64,000 nt of DNA from assembly GCF_023702065.1 (NCBI RefSeq), contig NZ_QFDM01000002.1, positions 372,001 to 436,000 of the forward strand, written 5' to 3'. Shown piece after piece: positions 17,740 through 25,842 of the stretch. A program made the translations under genes and the position numbers. Numbering within the stretch: position 1 is the stretch's first letter; each line of letters starts with the position of its first letter. The stretch comes from Methanoculleus oceani (GTDB lineage Archaea > Halobacteriota > Methanomicrobia > Methanomicrobiales > Methanoculleaceae). The notes under the pieces were generated by a model that made no database searches, had not been told where the DNA came from, and was given only the letters and a program-made list of their open reading frames with translations.

Positions 17740-18534
17740 ATGGATGCATTTATGTCGCTCCAGAAGAGCATCGAGAAACTGGTCCGGATCAAGTGCTCAA
17801 ACTACAAGGAGGACTACATCAAACGGCGCATCCTCTCCCGGATGCGCCTGACGAACACCGAGGATTTCGAGGCCTATCATAAGTACCTCCTTGAAAATCC
17901 ACAGGAACTCGACCTGCTCAGGAACGCTCTCACCATCAACGTCACTAAATTTTTCCGGGATCCGGAAGTCTTCGACGTGATACGACGGGAGATACTGCCG
18001 GATCTGGCCCGTCGCAGGGGATCGATCAGGATCTGGTGTGCCGGTTGCGCCACGGGCGAAGAATCTTACTCGATCGCAATCCTCGTGTACGAACTGTTGA
18101 CGCTCCATAAAGACGTCAACGTAACGATATACGCGACCGATATCGACGCCGTGGCGCTGCAGAAAGCCATGACCGGGATCTACGACAGAAAAGCGCTCGA
18201 TAATGTGGATGAGAAGAGAATCCGCAAGCATTTTATCAGCCACGATGACGGCACGTTCGAGGTCCGCCCCCACATCAAGGAGCTCGTCAAGTTCCGGCAG
18301 CACGACCTGATGTCGGGCATTCCCATTGCCCGGTACCTCGACGCCGTCACCTGCCGGAACGTCACCATCTATTTCACCGAGAAGCAGAAGAACCACCTTA
18401 CGCACCTTTTTCATTCTGCACTTGCCGTCGACGGCTACTATATCATAGGCAAGACCGAGTACCTGGCAAGAGATGTGGAGCACCTCTTTAAGCCGTATAA
18501 CGTCATGCAAAAGATTCTGCGGAAGGCCGCGTAG
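17740..18534 (+). CDS. cheR: Chemotaxis protein methyltransferase CheR
   Basis: 264 residues. S-adenosylmethionine-dependent methylation of receptor glutamates. It has an N-terminal helical domain with YIKRRILSRMR, NVTKFFRDPEVF, then the SAM-binding motif IRIWCAGCATGEESYSIA (about residue 87-104), TIYATDIDA, and the late motif DAVTCRNVTIYF. This is the ordinary length for CheR, with no TPR extension. It is the last gene of the parA-mcp-cheW-cheR operon, 30 nt after cheW. The likely substrate is the adjacent receptor. Confidence 0.95.
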   Translation: MDAFMSLQKSIEKLVRIKCSNYKEDYIKRRILSRMRLTNTEDFEAYHKYLLENPQELDLLRNALTINVTKFFRDPEVFDVIRREILPDLARRRGSIRIWCAGCATGEESYSIAILVYELLTLHKDVNVTIYATDIDAVALQKAMTGIYDRKALDNVDEKRIRKHFISHDDGTFEVRPHIKELVKFRQHDLMSGIPIARYLDAVTCRNVTIYFTEKQKNHLTHLFHSALAVDGYYIIGKTEYLARDVEHLFKPYNVMQKILRKAA

Positions 18535-18556
18535 CACCGGGCGTCCCGATTGAATG

Positions 18557-18847
18557 TCACCAGCGGTGGCCGGAAGAGTCAGTATCCGTCCCGGCGTCGT
18601 CGAACTTCGACATTCGGTGCATGAAGGCCTTCCGGGCCTGGTAGCGCTTCAGCTCGGAGAAGAGCATAAAGAAGTTTACGCCGACGACGACGATGATGAG
18701 CATGAGACTGATCCAGAGCTGGCTGTCGTTCTGGGTTGTGATGAAGATCGCTACAAGGAGCACCACGAACGAAAGCAGATAAAATATCACCCACGTGCGC
18801 ACCTCAGTGATTCCCATACTCTCATCAGGACGTAGTCCCGGCTTCAT
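18557..18847 (-). CDS. Small two-helix membrane protein
   Basis: 96 residues with two hydrophobic helices (about 19-38 and 44-63), a basic loop ELKRYQARKAF after the second, and a polar, Asp/Ser-rich tail. I do not recognise the family. It converges on cheR with a 22-nt gap. An internal ATG at residue 11 is an alternative start. Confidence 0.6.
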   Translation of the reverse strand: MKPGLRPDESMGITEVRTWVIFYLLSFVVLLVAIFITTQNDSQLWISLMLIIVVVGVNFFMLFSELKRYQARKAFMHRMSKFDDAGTDTDSSGHRW

Positions 18848-18998
18848 ATTAACGGTTCCGCTTTAGAATCTCAACATAGAGGGGAAACCCGAAGAAACCG
18901 GGGGAACCCGGACCTCGAACGGCGATCCCGGACCATCTACGGGCGGGAATATAAACTCAAACCCGAAGGTCTTTTACCTTGTACATCCCTCTAAACTT

Positions 18999-19598
18999 GT
19001 GGATAAAGGCGACGTCTTCAGCATTCTTGCCGCCCTGATCATTGTCTCTGCAATAGCACTGGTATTTCGCCCGCCCGTAGCGGTTGCCGGGTCGGAGATT
19101 CCGGAAAGCATCATCCCGACACCTTCCGCCACCGCCGTCCCTGTACCGACAGCGTCCGTACCGCTCGAACCCGTCAGGCTCTCCTACGTGACCAGGATCT
19201 GGGATTACCCCTGCTGTCACCTCCCCGGCAACCTCACACTCTACGGGGGTTCCGACCCGCCCTGGAAGGGTCCTCAGGAGATCATCCCGTTCGCTTATAT
19301 CGAGGAGGGACGAGGTGGCATCACCGAGGCATTCCACGTGCCGTACGCGGTGTGGAGACTTAACTGCAGTGTATCTGCAACGATTCGGCCCGAGGCGGCA
19401 CACTTTCGGATGGCACTGGTGGAGCTCGAGAGCGGAACCATCGTAGAAGGAGCCGACCTGCACTACCCGGGAAGCATCGTCAAAAACGTCGAGAGGGGAG
19501 GAAAGGACTTCTACCTCATCGTCAGCGTGGATGAGGTCGATTCATACCGCATCACCATGGAGACGCTCCCCCGATACCTGTCAAATCCCCTCGACTGA
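18999..19598 (+). CDS. Extracytoplasmic protein with N-terminal membrane anchor
   Basis: 199 residues from a GTG. A TATA-like AATATAAAC lies near 18948-18956. Residues 6-24 are hydrophobic (signal peptide or anchor), followed by a Ser/Thr/Pro-rich spacer (PESIIPTPSATAVPVPT) typical of archaeal surface proteins, then a folded domain of about 140 residues with CC and WRLNCSVSATIRP. The family is not recognised. The stop codon lies in the loop of a strong hairpin (19588-19607). Confidence 0.65.
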   Translation: MDKGDVFSILAALIIVSAIALVFRPPVAVAGSEIPESIIPTPSATAVPVPTASVPLEPVRLSYVTRIWDYPCCHLPGNLTLYGGSDPPWKGPQEIIPFAYIEEGRGGITEAFHVPYAVWRLNCSVSATIRPEAAHFRMALVELESGTIVEGADLHYPGSIVKNVERGGKDFYLIVSVDEVDSYRITMETLPRYLSNPLD

Positions 19599-19607
19599 AG
19601 TCGGGGG
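19588..19607 (+). terminator. Hairpin overlapping the stop codon
   Basis: Eight base pairs (one G-T) with a TGAA loop: CCCTCGAC pairs with GTCGGGGG. The loop and stem contain the TGA stop of the preceding gene. It may act as a terminator or mRNA 3' stabiliser. Similar hairpins occur at IS200/IS605 ends, but no transposase is present here. Confidence 0.45.
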
Positions 19608-19714
19608 CATGATGTTGCCGCCGGTATCATGCTCCTGGCGGCATGCATTGCGGGGCGAACGTAGCTTGATATCACTCAGGTAGCTGATCCTCCCCGGCCG
19701 CACCGACCCGGAAT

Positions 19715-19900
19715 TCAGATCTTTTCGACGGTGACCCTGACCCGATCTCCGGCCCGTACACCATGCCCTTTGGGGACATCGATGTTGAACCAGAGCACAT
19801 CCGGATTCTCATGACTCTTGTCCTGGGACATGAGGCAGTCTTTGTGGTCGTTGATGGTGGCCACAAATTCGACGGGTGCTTCGAACTCAATGATCTTCAT
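19715..19900 (-). CDS. Small hypothetical protein (TRAM/OB-like end)
   Basis: 61 residues from the ATG at 19900 (MKIIEFEAPVEF). An upstream in-frame start at 19957 would overlap the neighbouring gene. The sequence is beta-rich, ending VPKGHGVRAGDRVRVTVEKI, which resembles the closing strands of a small barrel such as TRAM or OB, although the family is not recognised. It lies 29 nt after the winged-helix gene on the same strand and probably shares its transcript. Confidence 0.6.
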   Translation of the reverse strand: MKIIEFEAPVEFVATINDHKDCLMSQDKSHENPDVLWFNIDVPKGHGVRAGDRVRVTVEKI

Positions 19901-19929
19901 GCCGTAAAATAGAGCGTCACAGGATAAAA

Positions 19930-20181
19930 TTATGATGCACGGGAGGTGACGCGCCACGTCGTACTGTTCGAGTAACTCCAGCGCCTGATATCCAGTTCGT
20001 CGCAGATTTCCGAGAGGATAGCAAGGTTAATGCCGACCTCTTTCGGGGAAAGGCCCAGATCGGTTGCGATATACTTGGATTTGAAGTAGGATTTGCCTGC
20101 TCTCAACCCCGACTTGAGGTGGTACAGGATCTTCCGCTGGGTATCGCTATATTTCTCTTTAATACGGTCCTTTGTCGACAT
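19930..20181 (-). CDS. Small winged-helix DNA-binding protein (DUF7123-like)
   Basis: 83 residues from the ATG at 20181. The pattern SYFKSKYIATDLGLSPKEVG is that of a small archaeal winged-helix family (DUF7123-like) common in haloarchaea and methanogens: helix, recognition helix with SPKEVGINLAIL, and a wing WSYSNSTTWRV. A role as transcriptional regulator is inferred. The TATA box at 20220-20232 lies about 40 nt upstream and two palindromes (20246-20263 and 20267-20284) lie just beyond it, which suggests autoregulation. Confidence 0.75.
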   Translation of the reverse strand: MSTKDRIKEKYSDTQRKILYHLKSGLRAGKSYFKSKYIATDLGLSPKEVGINLAILSEICDELDIRRWSYSNSTTWRVTSRAS

Positions 20182-20518
20182 CCACTGATTCCCTCGTGAG
20201 CAAGTGCTTTTTGTCCAGATCAATATTTATACCTACCCATTTGTGATTGTAGAATCTTACAATGAGTATACAAATCGTTGTATATTATTGGGCATCGTCG
20301 TGCCGATCGGTGGAGCGAGGAGCATAATCTGCAACCAGGATGGCATGAACGGCCATCACGGGCGCAGATGCAGGAGGATTCAGGAAGGATCACCCCCGAC
20401 GCCGCTTCCGGCGAAGGGGGGCGTCGGGTCGTGGGTGACATCGATCGGGGTAGAGAACGGTCTCATGCTCCGGTTGCTGCTCTCCCCGCTCCTCTTGGGG
20501 TCGCCCGGCGTTCCGCCA
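20182..20518. other. Intergenic region with promoter and palindromes
   Basis: Holds the promoter of the winged-helix gene (TATA at 20220-20232, minus strand) and two inverted repeats described separately. The G/C-rich part from 20330 to 20518 has no supportable gene. It lies after the surface-protein gene and may carry its terminator (GCCGCTTCCGGCG-type hairpins near 20400). Confidence 0.5.
20246..20284. promoter_or_regulatory. Paired palindromes, candidate operator
   Basis: ATTGTA-N6-TACAAT (20246-20263) and TATACAA-N4-TTGTATA (20267-20284). Both are perfect inverted repeats made of TTGTA/TACAA half-sites. Their centres are 21 bp apart, two helical turns. They sit just upstream of the TATA box of the winged-helix gene. 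Confidence 0.5.
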
Positions 20519-21232
20519 TCACCTCCGGTTCCTCCGGAGCACGACGAGGAGCCCGGCAACTGCAACGGCAAGAGTTACGCCGATGAGCGAGAGGGGGGCC
20601 GCCGGCGTCGGGCTTGCATTAACCTGAGCCGCCTGTATCGGCGTGAACGTCGGCAGATCAGCCGTCGTCGCCTCGGCCGTCACCTCCTCCGTCCCGATTA
20701 CGACGGGAGGTCCGGTCTCGTTCGCCGTCTCGCTCGTTGTCCCGTTGATGGTCTCGTTCGCCGTTTCGTTGGCAGTTTCGTTGGTTGAATCGTTGATAGC
20801 CTCGTCAAGGGTCTCTATCGGGGTCTCCTCGTCCAGAGTCGTCTCCTCGTCCAGGGTCTCTACTGGAGTCTCCTCATCCAGGGTCGTCTCGTCGTCCAGA
20901 GTCTCTACAGGGGTCTCGTCGTCCAGAGTCTCTACAGGGGTCTCGTCGTCCAGAGTCTCTACAGGGGTCTCGTCGTCCAGAGTCTCTACAGGGGTCTCCT
21001 CATCCAGAGTCGTCTCCTCGTCCAGGGTCTCTATCGGGGTTTCCTCCTCAGGGGTCTCCGTCAGGGTCTCTTCAGGAGTCTCCTCCGGGGTCTCGTCGGG
21101 TGTCGGAGGGAGAGTCCAGGTCACAGGTTCAGCAAATGCTGTGCTCTGGGCCGCTACGGGGGACGCAGCGGCCGCTGCTGCCACAAGCAGCACGACCAGA
21201 AGGCCTCTCAGTTTCCATCGGTTACCTGCCAT
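20519..21232 (-). CDS. Repeat-rich cell-surface protein with C-terminal anchor
   Basis: 237 residues from the ATG at 21232; GGAG lies 6-8 nt upstream and a TATA box (AAATATAAAAATA) at about 21256-21268. A signal peptide (LLVVLLVAAAAAASPVAAQ) is followed by a Thr/Glu/Pro/Asp tandem array (ETPVETLDD units of 9 residues with 6-residue ETTLDE variants), then an Asn/Glu/Thr-rich stretch with many Asn-x-Thr sequons (NDSTNETANET). A proline-rich spacer leads to a membrane helix and a basic end, LRRNRR. The layout is that of a glycosylated, highly acidic stalk protein of the archaeal S-layer. The repeat count is likely variable. Confidence 0.75.
   Translation of the reverse strand: MAGNRWKLRGLLVVLLVAAAAAASPVAAQSTAFAEPVTWTLPPTPDETPEETPEETLTETPEEETPIETLDEETTLDEETPVETLDDETPVETLDDETPVETLDDETPVETLDDETTLDEETPVETLDEETTLDEETPIETLDEAINDSTNETANETANETINGTTSETANETGPPVVIGTEEVTAEATTADLPTFTPIQAAQVNASPTPAAPLSLIGVTLAVAVAGLLVVLRRNRR
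20808..21090 (-). repeat. Tandem 27-nt coding repeats in the surface protein
   Basis: Four consecutive identical or near-identical 27-nt units (about 20900-21000) encode TPVETLDDE. Degenerate 27- and 18-nt units flank them. All are in frame, so copy-number change would keep the gene open. Confidence 0.85.
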
Positions 21233-21539
21233 GAGAACTCCTGTTTGGCATAACCGTATTTTTATATTTCGGTCGTTGTCAAAATCGTACCATCGATTAA
21301 TTAGCCGGTACTGCCTCGTAACGAGGCGGTCCCTACACTGTTGCACAACGGCAAACTTCCCTCGAGACCGGTGCAGTATGCCGCAGGGTGCAACGCCGAC
21401 ACCAGAAAGCCCCCTATCATGGCCGGTCCCGGCGCGAATATCCGCCTGTGGTCTCCAGACGGAGATCGGCCCTGCCCGACAGCAGCAGTACCATATGTCG
21501 GCGGGAATGCCCGCCAGACGGGAAAGAAAGAGGTAACGA
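21233..21539. other. Intergenic region upstream of the surface-protein gene
   Basis: 307 nt. It carries the promoter of the surface-protein gene near 21240-21270. The rest (21300-21539) has no gene I can support and follows the stop of the DHH nuclease gene. Confidence 0.5.
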
Positions 21540-23375
21540 TCAGATTGGTGCTTCACCAATCTTTTTGATCAGGTTATCGAGCACCACATCGCGCATACCT
21601 TCCACGAACTTGATGCTCCCGACGACAAGATGGCCACCGCCGCTCACTCCTCCGCCGGAGATCTCGCCATGGAGTTCGCGCACCATCCGCGGAATGTTCA
21701 TCATGACGCCCCGGGAACGCAGGACGGCAAAATCCGGCCCGAACCCGATCGTGACGACCGGTTCTCCCGGGTGCTCCCGGACCAGCCGGTCATGCACCTC
21801 CCCCGAGGTTTTACCGGGCGGCGGGAACGTGAACCTGTGAGCAAACAGTTCCACGTCGAGCATGAAGAGATGAGCACCGTTTGCGAGCATCCGGCTCTGG
21901 ACGTGGGGCATGATGGCCTCGAGCTGCTCCTCGATCGCGTGATTTGCTTCTTCGACCAGCAGGTCGACGAACCTCTCATGGCGTTCGGAGTCGCCACCAA
22001 GGTTCAGGATGTTCTTGACGATCTCCCTCCCGTCGCTGAACCGGAGCCAGAACTGCTCGTAGTCGAGTGCCAGCGCGATAGCGCGGCAATCATCCTCCGA
22101 GTACTCGGGCGCGGCCACCGCGAGGTAACCGGCACGCTCCGGTGCTTCGCTCCGGTCGCCGACCCCCGCGATCGCCGGCAGGTGCCGGATCTGGTCCTCG
22201 ACCGCCGGATTGACCATGCGGGCGACCTCCGTCCCCAGCATCCCGGCCGTGATCCCGTAATCGCCGCCCACGTGGTAGGGGTTGACATGCCCGATCAGGT
22301 AATCGTCCACGATCTCGTCGGGGTGGTGGTGGTCCACGACCATCACCGGGAGACCGAAGATCCGGGTCACCTTCAGCGACGGCATGTCTTCCTCGGTGGA
22401 CCCGTTGTCCATCAGGAGGATCATCGGCATCTTCTGCCCGTAGCGGACGTTGTCCTTGAGGGCGAAGTCGAGATCCCGTGTGATATCCTCGATCTCGTAG
22501 AACGGCGCCTTGGACGGAGACCGCTTGAAGAGGAAATACTCCGCGTCGAAGTCCCCGCCGCTCTCCCGGAGCAGCGCGGTCACCGCCTGCTCGACGGCAA
22601 CGGCGGCGCATATGCCGTCCGCATCCGCGTGGTGCCGGAGGATGATAGGCCGTGCGGTCAGAACCGCTTTCCGGATCTCCTTTGCTACCTTCCGCATCTG
22701 CGGCCTCAGGGCTTCGAGAACCTCGCTCTCCACGAGGAACGGGAGGTCGTCCGGTTCCGCACGCTCATCGAGCGCCGCATCGATACGCCCCCTGACCCGT
22801 GCCGCATCCTCCGGCTCCAGGACCGCCATGGACCGGGCCTCGATCTGGAGCTGGTTGTTGCGCTGCATCACCTCACCCGTGAGAGCGACGATATCCCCGA
22901 GTTTGACCTCGGGATATGCGCGGACGCCCGCCTCGATGAACGCAGCGGCGTTCGCGGTGCCGGACTCGTCCACGATCGTGAAGATCGTCGGTCCCGACGT
23001 CTGCTTGATCTGGGCGATCTCACCCTCGATAAGCACCGTCCTGCCGATCTTCTTCCCGATATCGGCAAGAAGCACGCTCGTCGTCTTCTTGATCACGTTC
23101 TCCGTCTGGTAGACGGTCGGCGTGACCTCCTCGAGGTCGATGTTGCCGTTGCTCCGGATCTGAAGGACGTGAACGATGATCGGATCGCGTTCGGTATGCT
23201 GCACCTTCACGTTGCTCTTATGCACGAGCCCCTTGACCCGGTCGTTTAACTGGACAAAGACGCCGAACGGGGCAAAACCCTGCACTCGCCCCAGATAGTT
23301 CTTTCCTTCCTCCACCTCGTCGATATCACAATTTGCGCCGAGGCGGTAAACAATCGTATCTTCCGTATCTCCCAT
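21540..23375 (-). CDS. DHH-family nuclease with S1 and OB domains (archaeal RecJ/GAN-like)
   Basis: 611 residues from the ATG at 23375 (GGGAG 8 nt upstream). An ATG at 23393 overlapping the upstream stop as ATGA is equally possible. An S1 RNA-binding domain (about 22-75; GFAPFGVFVQLNDRVKGLVH) comes first, then an OB-fold (about 105-185), then the DHH core: RHHADADGICAA, LLMDNGST, VDHHHPDE and VGDRSEA, with a DHHA1-like end GGGVSGGGHLVVGSI. Archaeal proteins of this class are single-strand nucleases related to RecJ, and some bind the GINS replication complex. The S1-OB arrangement suggests a nucleic-acid exonuclease in replication, repair or RNA turnover. It is last in the minus-strand group with the PhoU-RCK and MgtE genes. 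Confidence 0.85.
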   Translation of the reverse strand: MGDTEDTIVYRLGANCDIDEVEEGKNYLGRVQGFAPFGVFVQLNDRVKGLVHKSNVKVQHTERDPIIVHVLQIRSNGNIDLEEVTPTVYQTENVIKKTTSVLLADIGKKIGRTVLIEGEIAQIKQTSGPTIFTIVDESGTANAAAFIEAGVRAYPEVKLGDIVALTGEVMQRNNQLQIEARSMAVLEPEDAARVRGRIDAALDERAEPDDLPFLVESEVLEALRPQMRKVAKEIRKAVLTARPIILRHHADADGICAAVAVEQAVTALLRESGGDFDAEYFLFKRSPSKAPFYEIEDITRDLDFALKDNVRYGQKMPMILLMDNGSTEEDMPSLKVTRIFGLPVMVVDHHHPDEIVDDYLIGHVNPYHVGGDYGITAGMLGTEVARMVNPAVEDQIRHLPAIAGVGDRSEAPERAGYLAVAAPEYSEDDCRAIALALDYEQFWLRFSDGREIVKNILNLGGDSERHERFVDLLVEEANHAIEEQLEAIMPHVQSRMLANGAHLFMLDVELFAHRFTFPPPGKTSGEVHDRLVREHPGEPVVTIGFGPDFAVLRSRGVMMNIPRMVRELHGEISGGGVSGGGHLVVGSIKFVEGMRDVVLDNLIKKIGEAPI

Positions 23376-23389
23376 AGTAATTCTCCCAG

Positions 23390-24592
23390 TCATTCTTCGG
23401 GCGCCTCGACGGCGTACCCGGCAAGTTCATACAGCCGGCATTCGCCGTCCCGCCTGCCCTTTGCTATGATAATATCGCCGCTCTCAAGCCGGACACCCTT
23501 CCCGGGACGGTAGATCCACCGGCTGCCGTGTTTGATGGCGAGCACGACCATCCCGGTCACCGTCGCGAGCGACACCTCCTTGAGGCTCCTCCCCACGAGC
23601 GGCGACGACTCCGCCACGGGTATCCGCGTGATGATCTCGTCCGACTCCCGGACGATCTTCTTGAAGACCGGCGGGATCTCGATGTCGCGTAAGAGGACAT
23701 CGACGATGGAGTGGGCCGAATCGCTGATGGCCTGCGCGAACGAGGACATGTACAGAAGGCCCCGGAGGTAACGCACATCGTCGATCTTTCGTGCCGCCTC
23801 GAGGATCCAGAGGTCCAGGTCGTAGCGCATGTCATCGAGCGTGCTGTCGAGGGCGACCACCTCGTGCGCCACCTCCTTGTTGTTGAAGAGGAGGGAGGTG
23901 TACGCCAGCCCGACGGAGAGTTCCGAGAGGTTCTTCATCTCGATGATCAGCTGGACCGCCCGGTCAAGGTCGTCGACCTCGCCCGCACGCGAGGCCTCAA
24001 CCCGGGGGCGCTCCGTCGTCCCCGCCATCAGGGAGAGGACATCCTCTCCGGCCTCCGGACCTCGCGATATCAGGATATCCCCGCTCTCCACCCGGGTGGT
24101 CTTGTCGGGGTCGTAGATCCAGCCCTTTCCACGCCGGATGGCAATCACCTGCATGCCGGTCGTGCTCTGGACTTTGAGGTCGCCGAGCGTGCGGCCGGCA
24201 ACCTCGCTTCCCTGGCTGACGATGACCCGGGTGACGATCTCCTCGGCCTCCGGGAAGACGCGCTTGAGTTTTGCCGGGAACCGGATATCTTTTAAGATGA
24301 GTTTTGCTATATCCGAAGCCGAGTTCGCAATCCGTTCTGCGGCCTCGGCCACCTGGAGCATGCCGCTCATCGCTTCCGCCTCTTCGATCCTTCTCGCGGC
24401 AAGAACGCTCTGAATTCTGGCCTGGTAGACCAGTTTATTCATGCTCTCCTCGAGATTGATCACCTCGAGTGCTATCTCTTTACTGTCGAAGAGGATCGCG
24501 GAGTAAGAGAGATCAACCATCAGCTCCGAGACATCCTTCATCTCGATCAGGACGTCTTTGAAGCTGATTGGCTGGTATTCATGTTCCATCAT
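23390..24592 (-). CDS. Duplicated PhoU-RCK_C regulatory protein
   Basis: 400 residues built as two tandem halves: a PhoU-like helical bundle (about 10-110), a TrkA-C/RCK_C domain (about 125-190; VAGRTLGDLKVQSTTGMQVIAI), a second PhoU bundle (about 210-310) and a second RCK_C (about 325-395; VGRSLKEVSLATVTGMVVLAI). Each RCK_C ends in the GDILI or GDIII motif. RCK_C domains bind small ligands and gate cation channels or transporters. It is encoded directly after an MgtE-like transporter, so it is probably that transporter's cytoplasmic regulatory subunit. The stop overlaps the possible upstream start of the DHH gene. Confidence 0.85.
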   Translation of the reverse strand: MMEHEYQPISFKDVLIEMKDVSELMVDLSYSAILFDSKEIALEVINLEESMNKLVYQARIQSVLAARRIEEAEAMSGMLQVAEAAERIANSASDIAKLILKDIRFPAKLKRVFPEAEEIVTRVIVSQGSEVAGRTLGDLKVQSTTGMQVIAIRRGKGWIYDPDKTTRVESGDILISRGPEAGEDVLSLMAGTTERPRVEASRAGEVDDLDRAVQLIIEMKNLSELSVGLAYTSLLFNNKEVAHEVVALDSTLDDMRYDLDLWILEAARKIDDVRYLRGLLYMSSFAQAISDSAHSIVDVLLRDIEIPPVFKKIVRESDEIITRIPVAESSPLVGRSLKEVSLATVTGMVVLAIKHGSRWIYRPGKGVRLESGDIIIAKGRRDGECRLYELAGYAVEAPEE

Positions 24593-24624
24593 GGTATGTT
24601 AACCGTCGTTCTCATGTTCTTTCA

Positions 24625-25830
24625 CTACAACAGCAGGTCTATCACTGCCACGAGCGCAGCTGCACCGATCAGGTCGATCAGGCTTGTGACGACAGGGATT
24701 CCGAAGTTGTCGGGATCGAGACCATACCGGAATGAAAGGCTCGCAGTGATGTACGCCACGCCGTTCACCAGTGTCATGACAACCAGACCCGCCGTAAGGC
24801 TGATAATGACCAGCATCCCGAGGCCGGGGCTGTTCAATCCCATGAGCACCGCCGCACCATGCGCGATGAGCGCCAGCAGTGGAAGCAGTATCAACGTATA
24901 GAGATAGGAAATAATAAAATGATGCACGACGCCGCGCTCGGGGAGGAACGAGGGGTTGAGCTCGCCGGTGTGCATCCCCGTCGAGAGGCGCGACCCGAGA
25001 ATGCCGCCGATCGACCCGAGACCGCCGGTGAACGGAGGGATCAGGATGAGGAGGGCCGCGATCGTCACCAGAGCATCGAGATTGAGCGAGTAGGTCAGGC
25101 CGGCCAGCGTGCCGAGGACGCTGAGCGGGATGAGAAGGAAGAGGTTCTCGCGGACGATCGTCCCGATTCCCTCCGGCCGGCGCCAGGTGTAGAGGACGGT
25201 GGCGACAGCGACCGCGACCGCGATGCCCCCGAGAACCAGGCGTATCCAGGGAGAGAGGAGCATGAGGAACGTCGCGGAGAGCACGAGGATCGGAAGCGTG
25301 ACAATATCCCCGGAGGTGGTGACGGTCGGTGCGCCGATCATATCGAGGTCGAGGCCGTAGCGGTAGCTTGCAAGGGCGATGAGCAGGGTGATCCCCATCA
25401 CCACGACCCCCGCGACAACGCCGGTGACGACCGAGATCAGCACGAGGTCGGTGACGCCCACCACGGGATACCCGAAGATGCGGCTCGCCGCGTAGGAGAA
25501 GATGCCGATGACGAACGCTATGAGAATGGTCACCACGAACGAGGCGCGGATGTTGTCGCCGAGAACGCTCCCCTCTTCAAAGTCGATGGAGAACTCCCCG
25601 AGGTGCATCGATGACGAGAGGCGGGAGGCAAAGACACCTGCGATGCTCCCCCGGATATGGATGATCGACGGCAGGAGCACCATCAGGCCGGGTATCAGCG
25701 TGAGAACTTCACGGACGGAACCGAGATAGATTCCCGCAATGCTCAGGACAGCGGCACTGACGAGCAGGGCGCCGAGACCGGTCAGGATCAGGCGGCTCTG
25801 GCTGGATAGGCCCTGCTCCATCACCATCAC
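24625..25830 (-). CDS. MgtE-like divalent-cation transporter, duplicated membrane domain
   Basis: 401 residues with about ten hydrophobic helices in two homologous halves. Each half has a GLMVLLPSIIHIRGSIAG or PPFTGGLGSIGGILGSRL segment, an LGEF or TGEL motif, and the ending SYRYGLDLDMIGAPTVT or SFRYGLDPDNFGIPVVT. These are the membrane domains of the MgtE/SLC41 family without the N-terminal and CBS sensor domains of bacterial MgtE. Sensing is probably supplied by the PhoU-RCK protein encoded 32 nt downstream. It likely moves Mg2+ or a related cation. The alternative start at the fourth residue (MEQGLSS) is plausible. Confidence 0.85.
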   Translation of the reverse strand: MMVMEQGLSSQSRLILTGLGALLVSAAVLSIAGIYLGSVREVLTLIPGLMVLLPSIIHIRGSIAGVFASRLSSSMHLGEFSIDFEEGSVLGDNIRASFVVTILIAFVIGIFSYAASRIFGYPVVGVTDLVLISVVTGVVAGVVVMGITLLIALASYRYGLDLDMIGAPTVTTSGDIVTLPILVLSATFLMLLSPWIRLVLGGIAVAVAVATVLYTWRRPEGIGTIVRENLFLLIPLSVLGTLAGLTYSLNLDALVTIAALLILIPPFTGGLGSIGGILGSRLSTGMHTGELNPSFLPERGVVHHFIISYLYTLILLPLLALIAHGAAVLMGLNSPGLGMLVIISLTAGLVVMTLVNGVAYITASLSFRYGLDPDNFGIPVVTSLIDLIGAAALVAVIDLLL

Positions 25831-25842
25831 CGTCCATCTCGA

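Noticed and set aside
19580-19680. An IS200/IS605 end, suggested by the CCCCTCGAC-GTCGGGGG hairpin
   Set aside because: No transposase or matching second end nearby; the hairpin overlaps a stop codon and fits a terminator.
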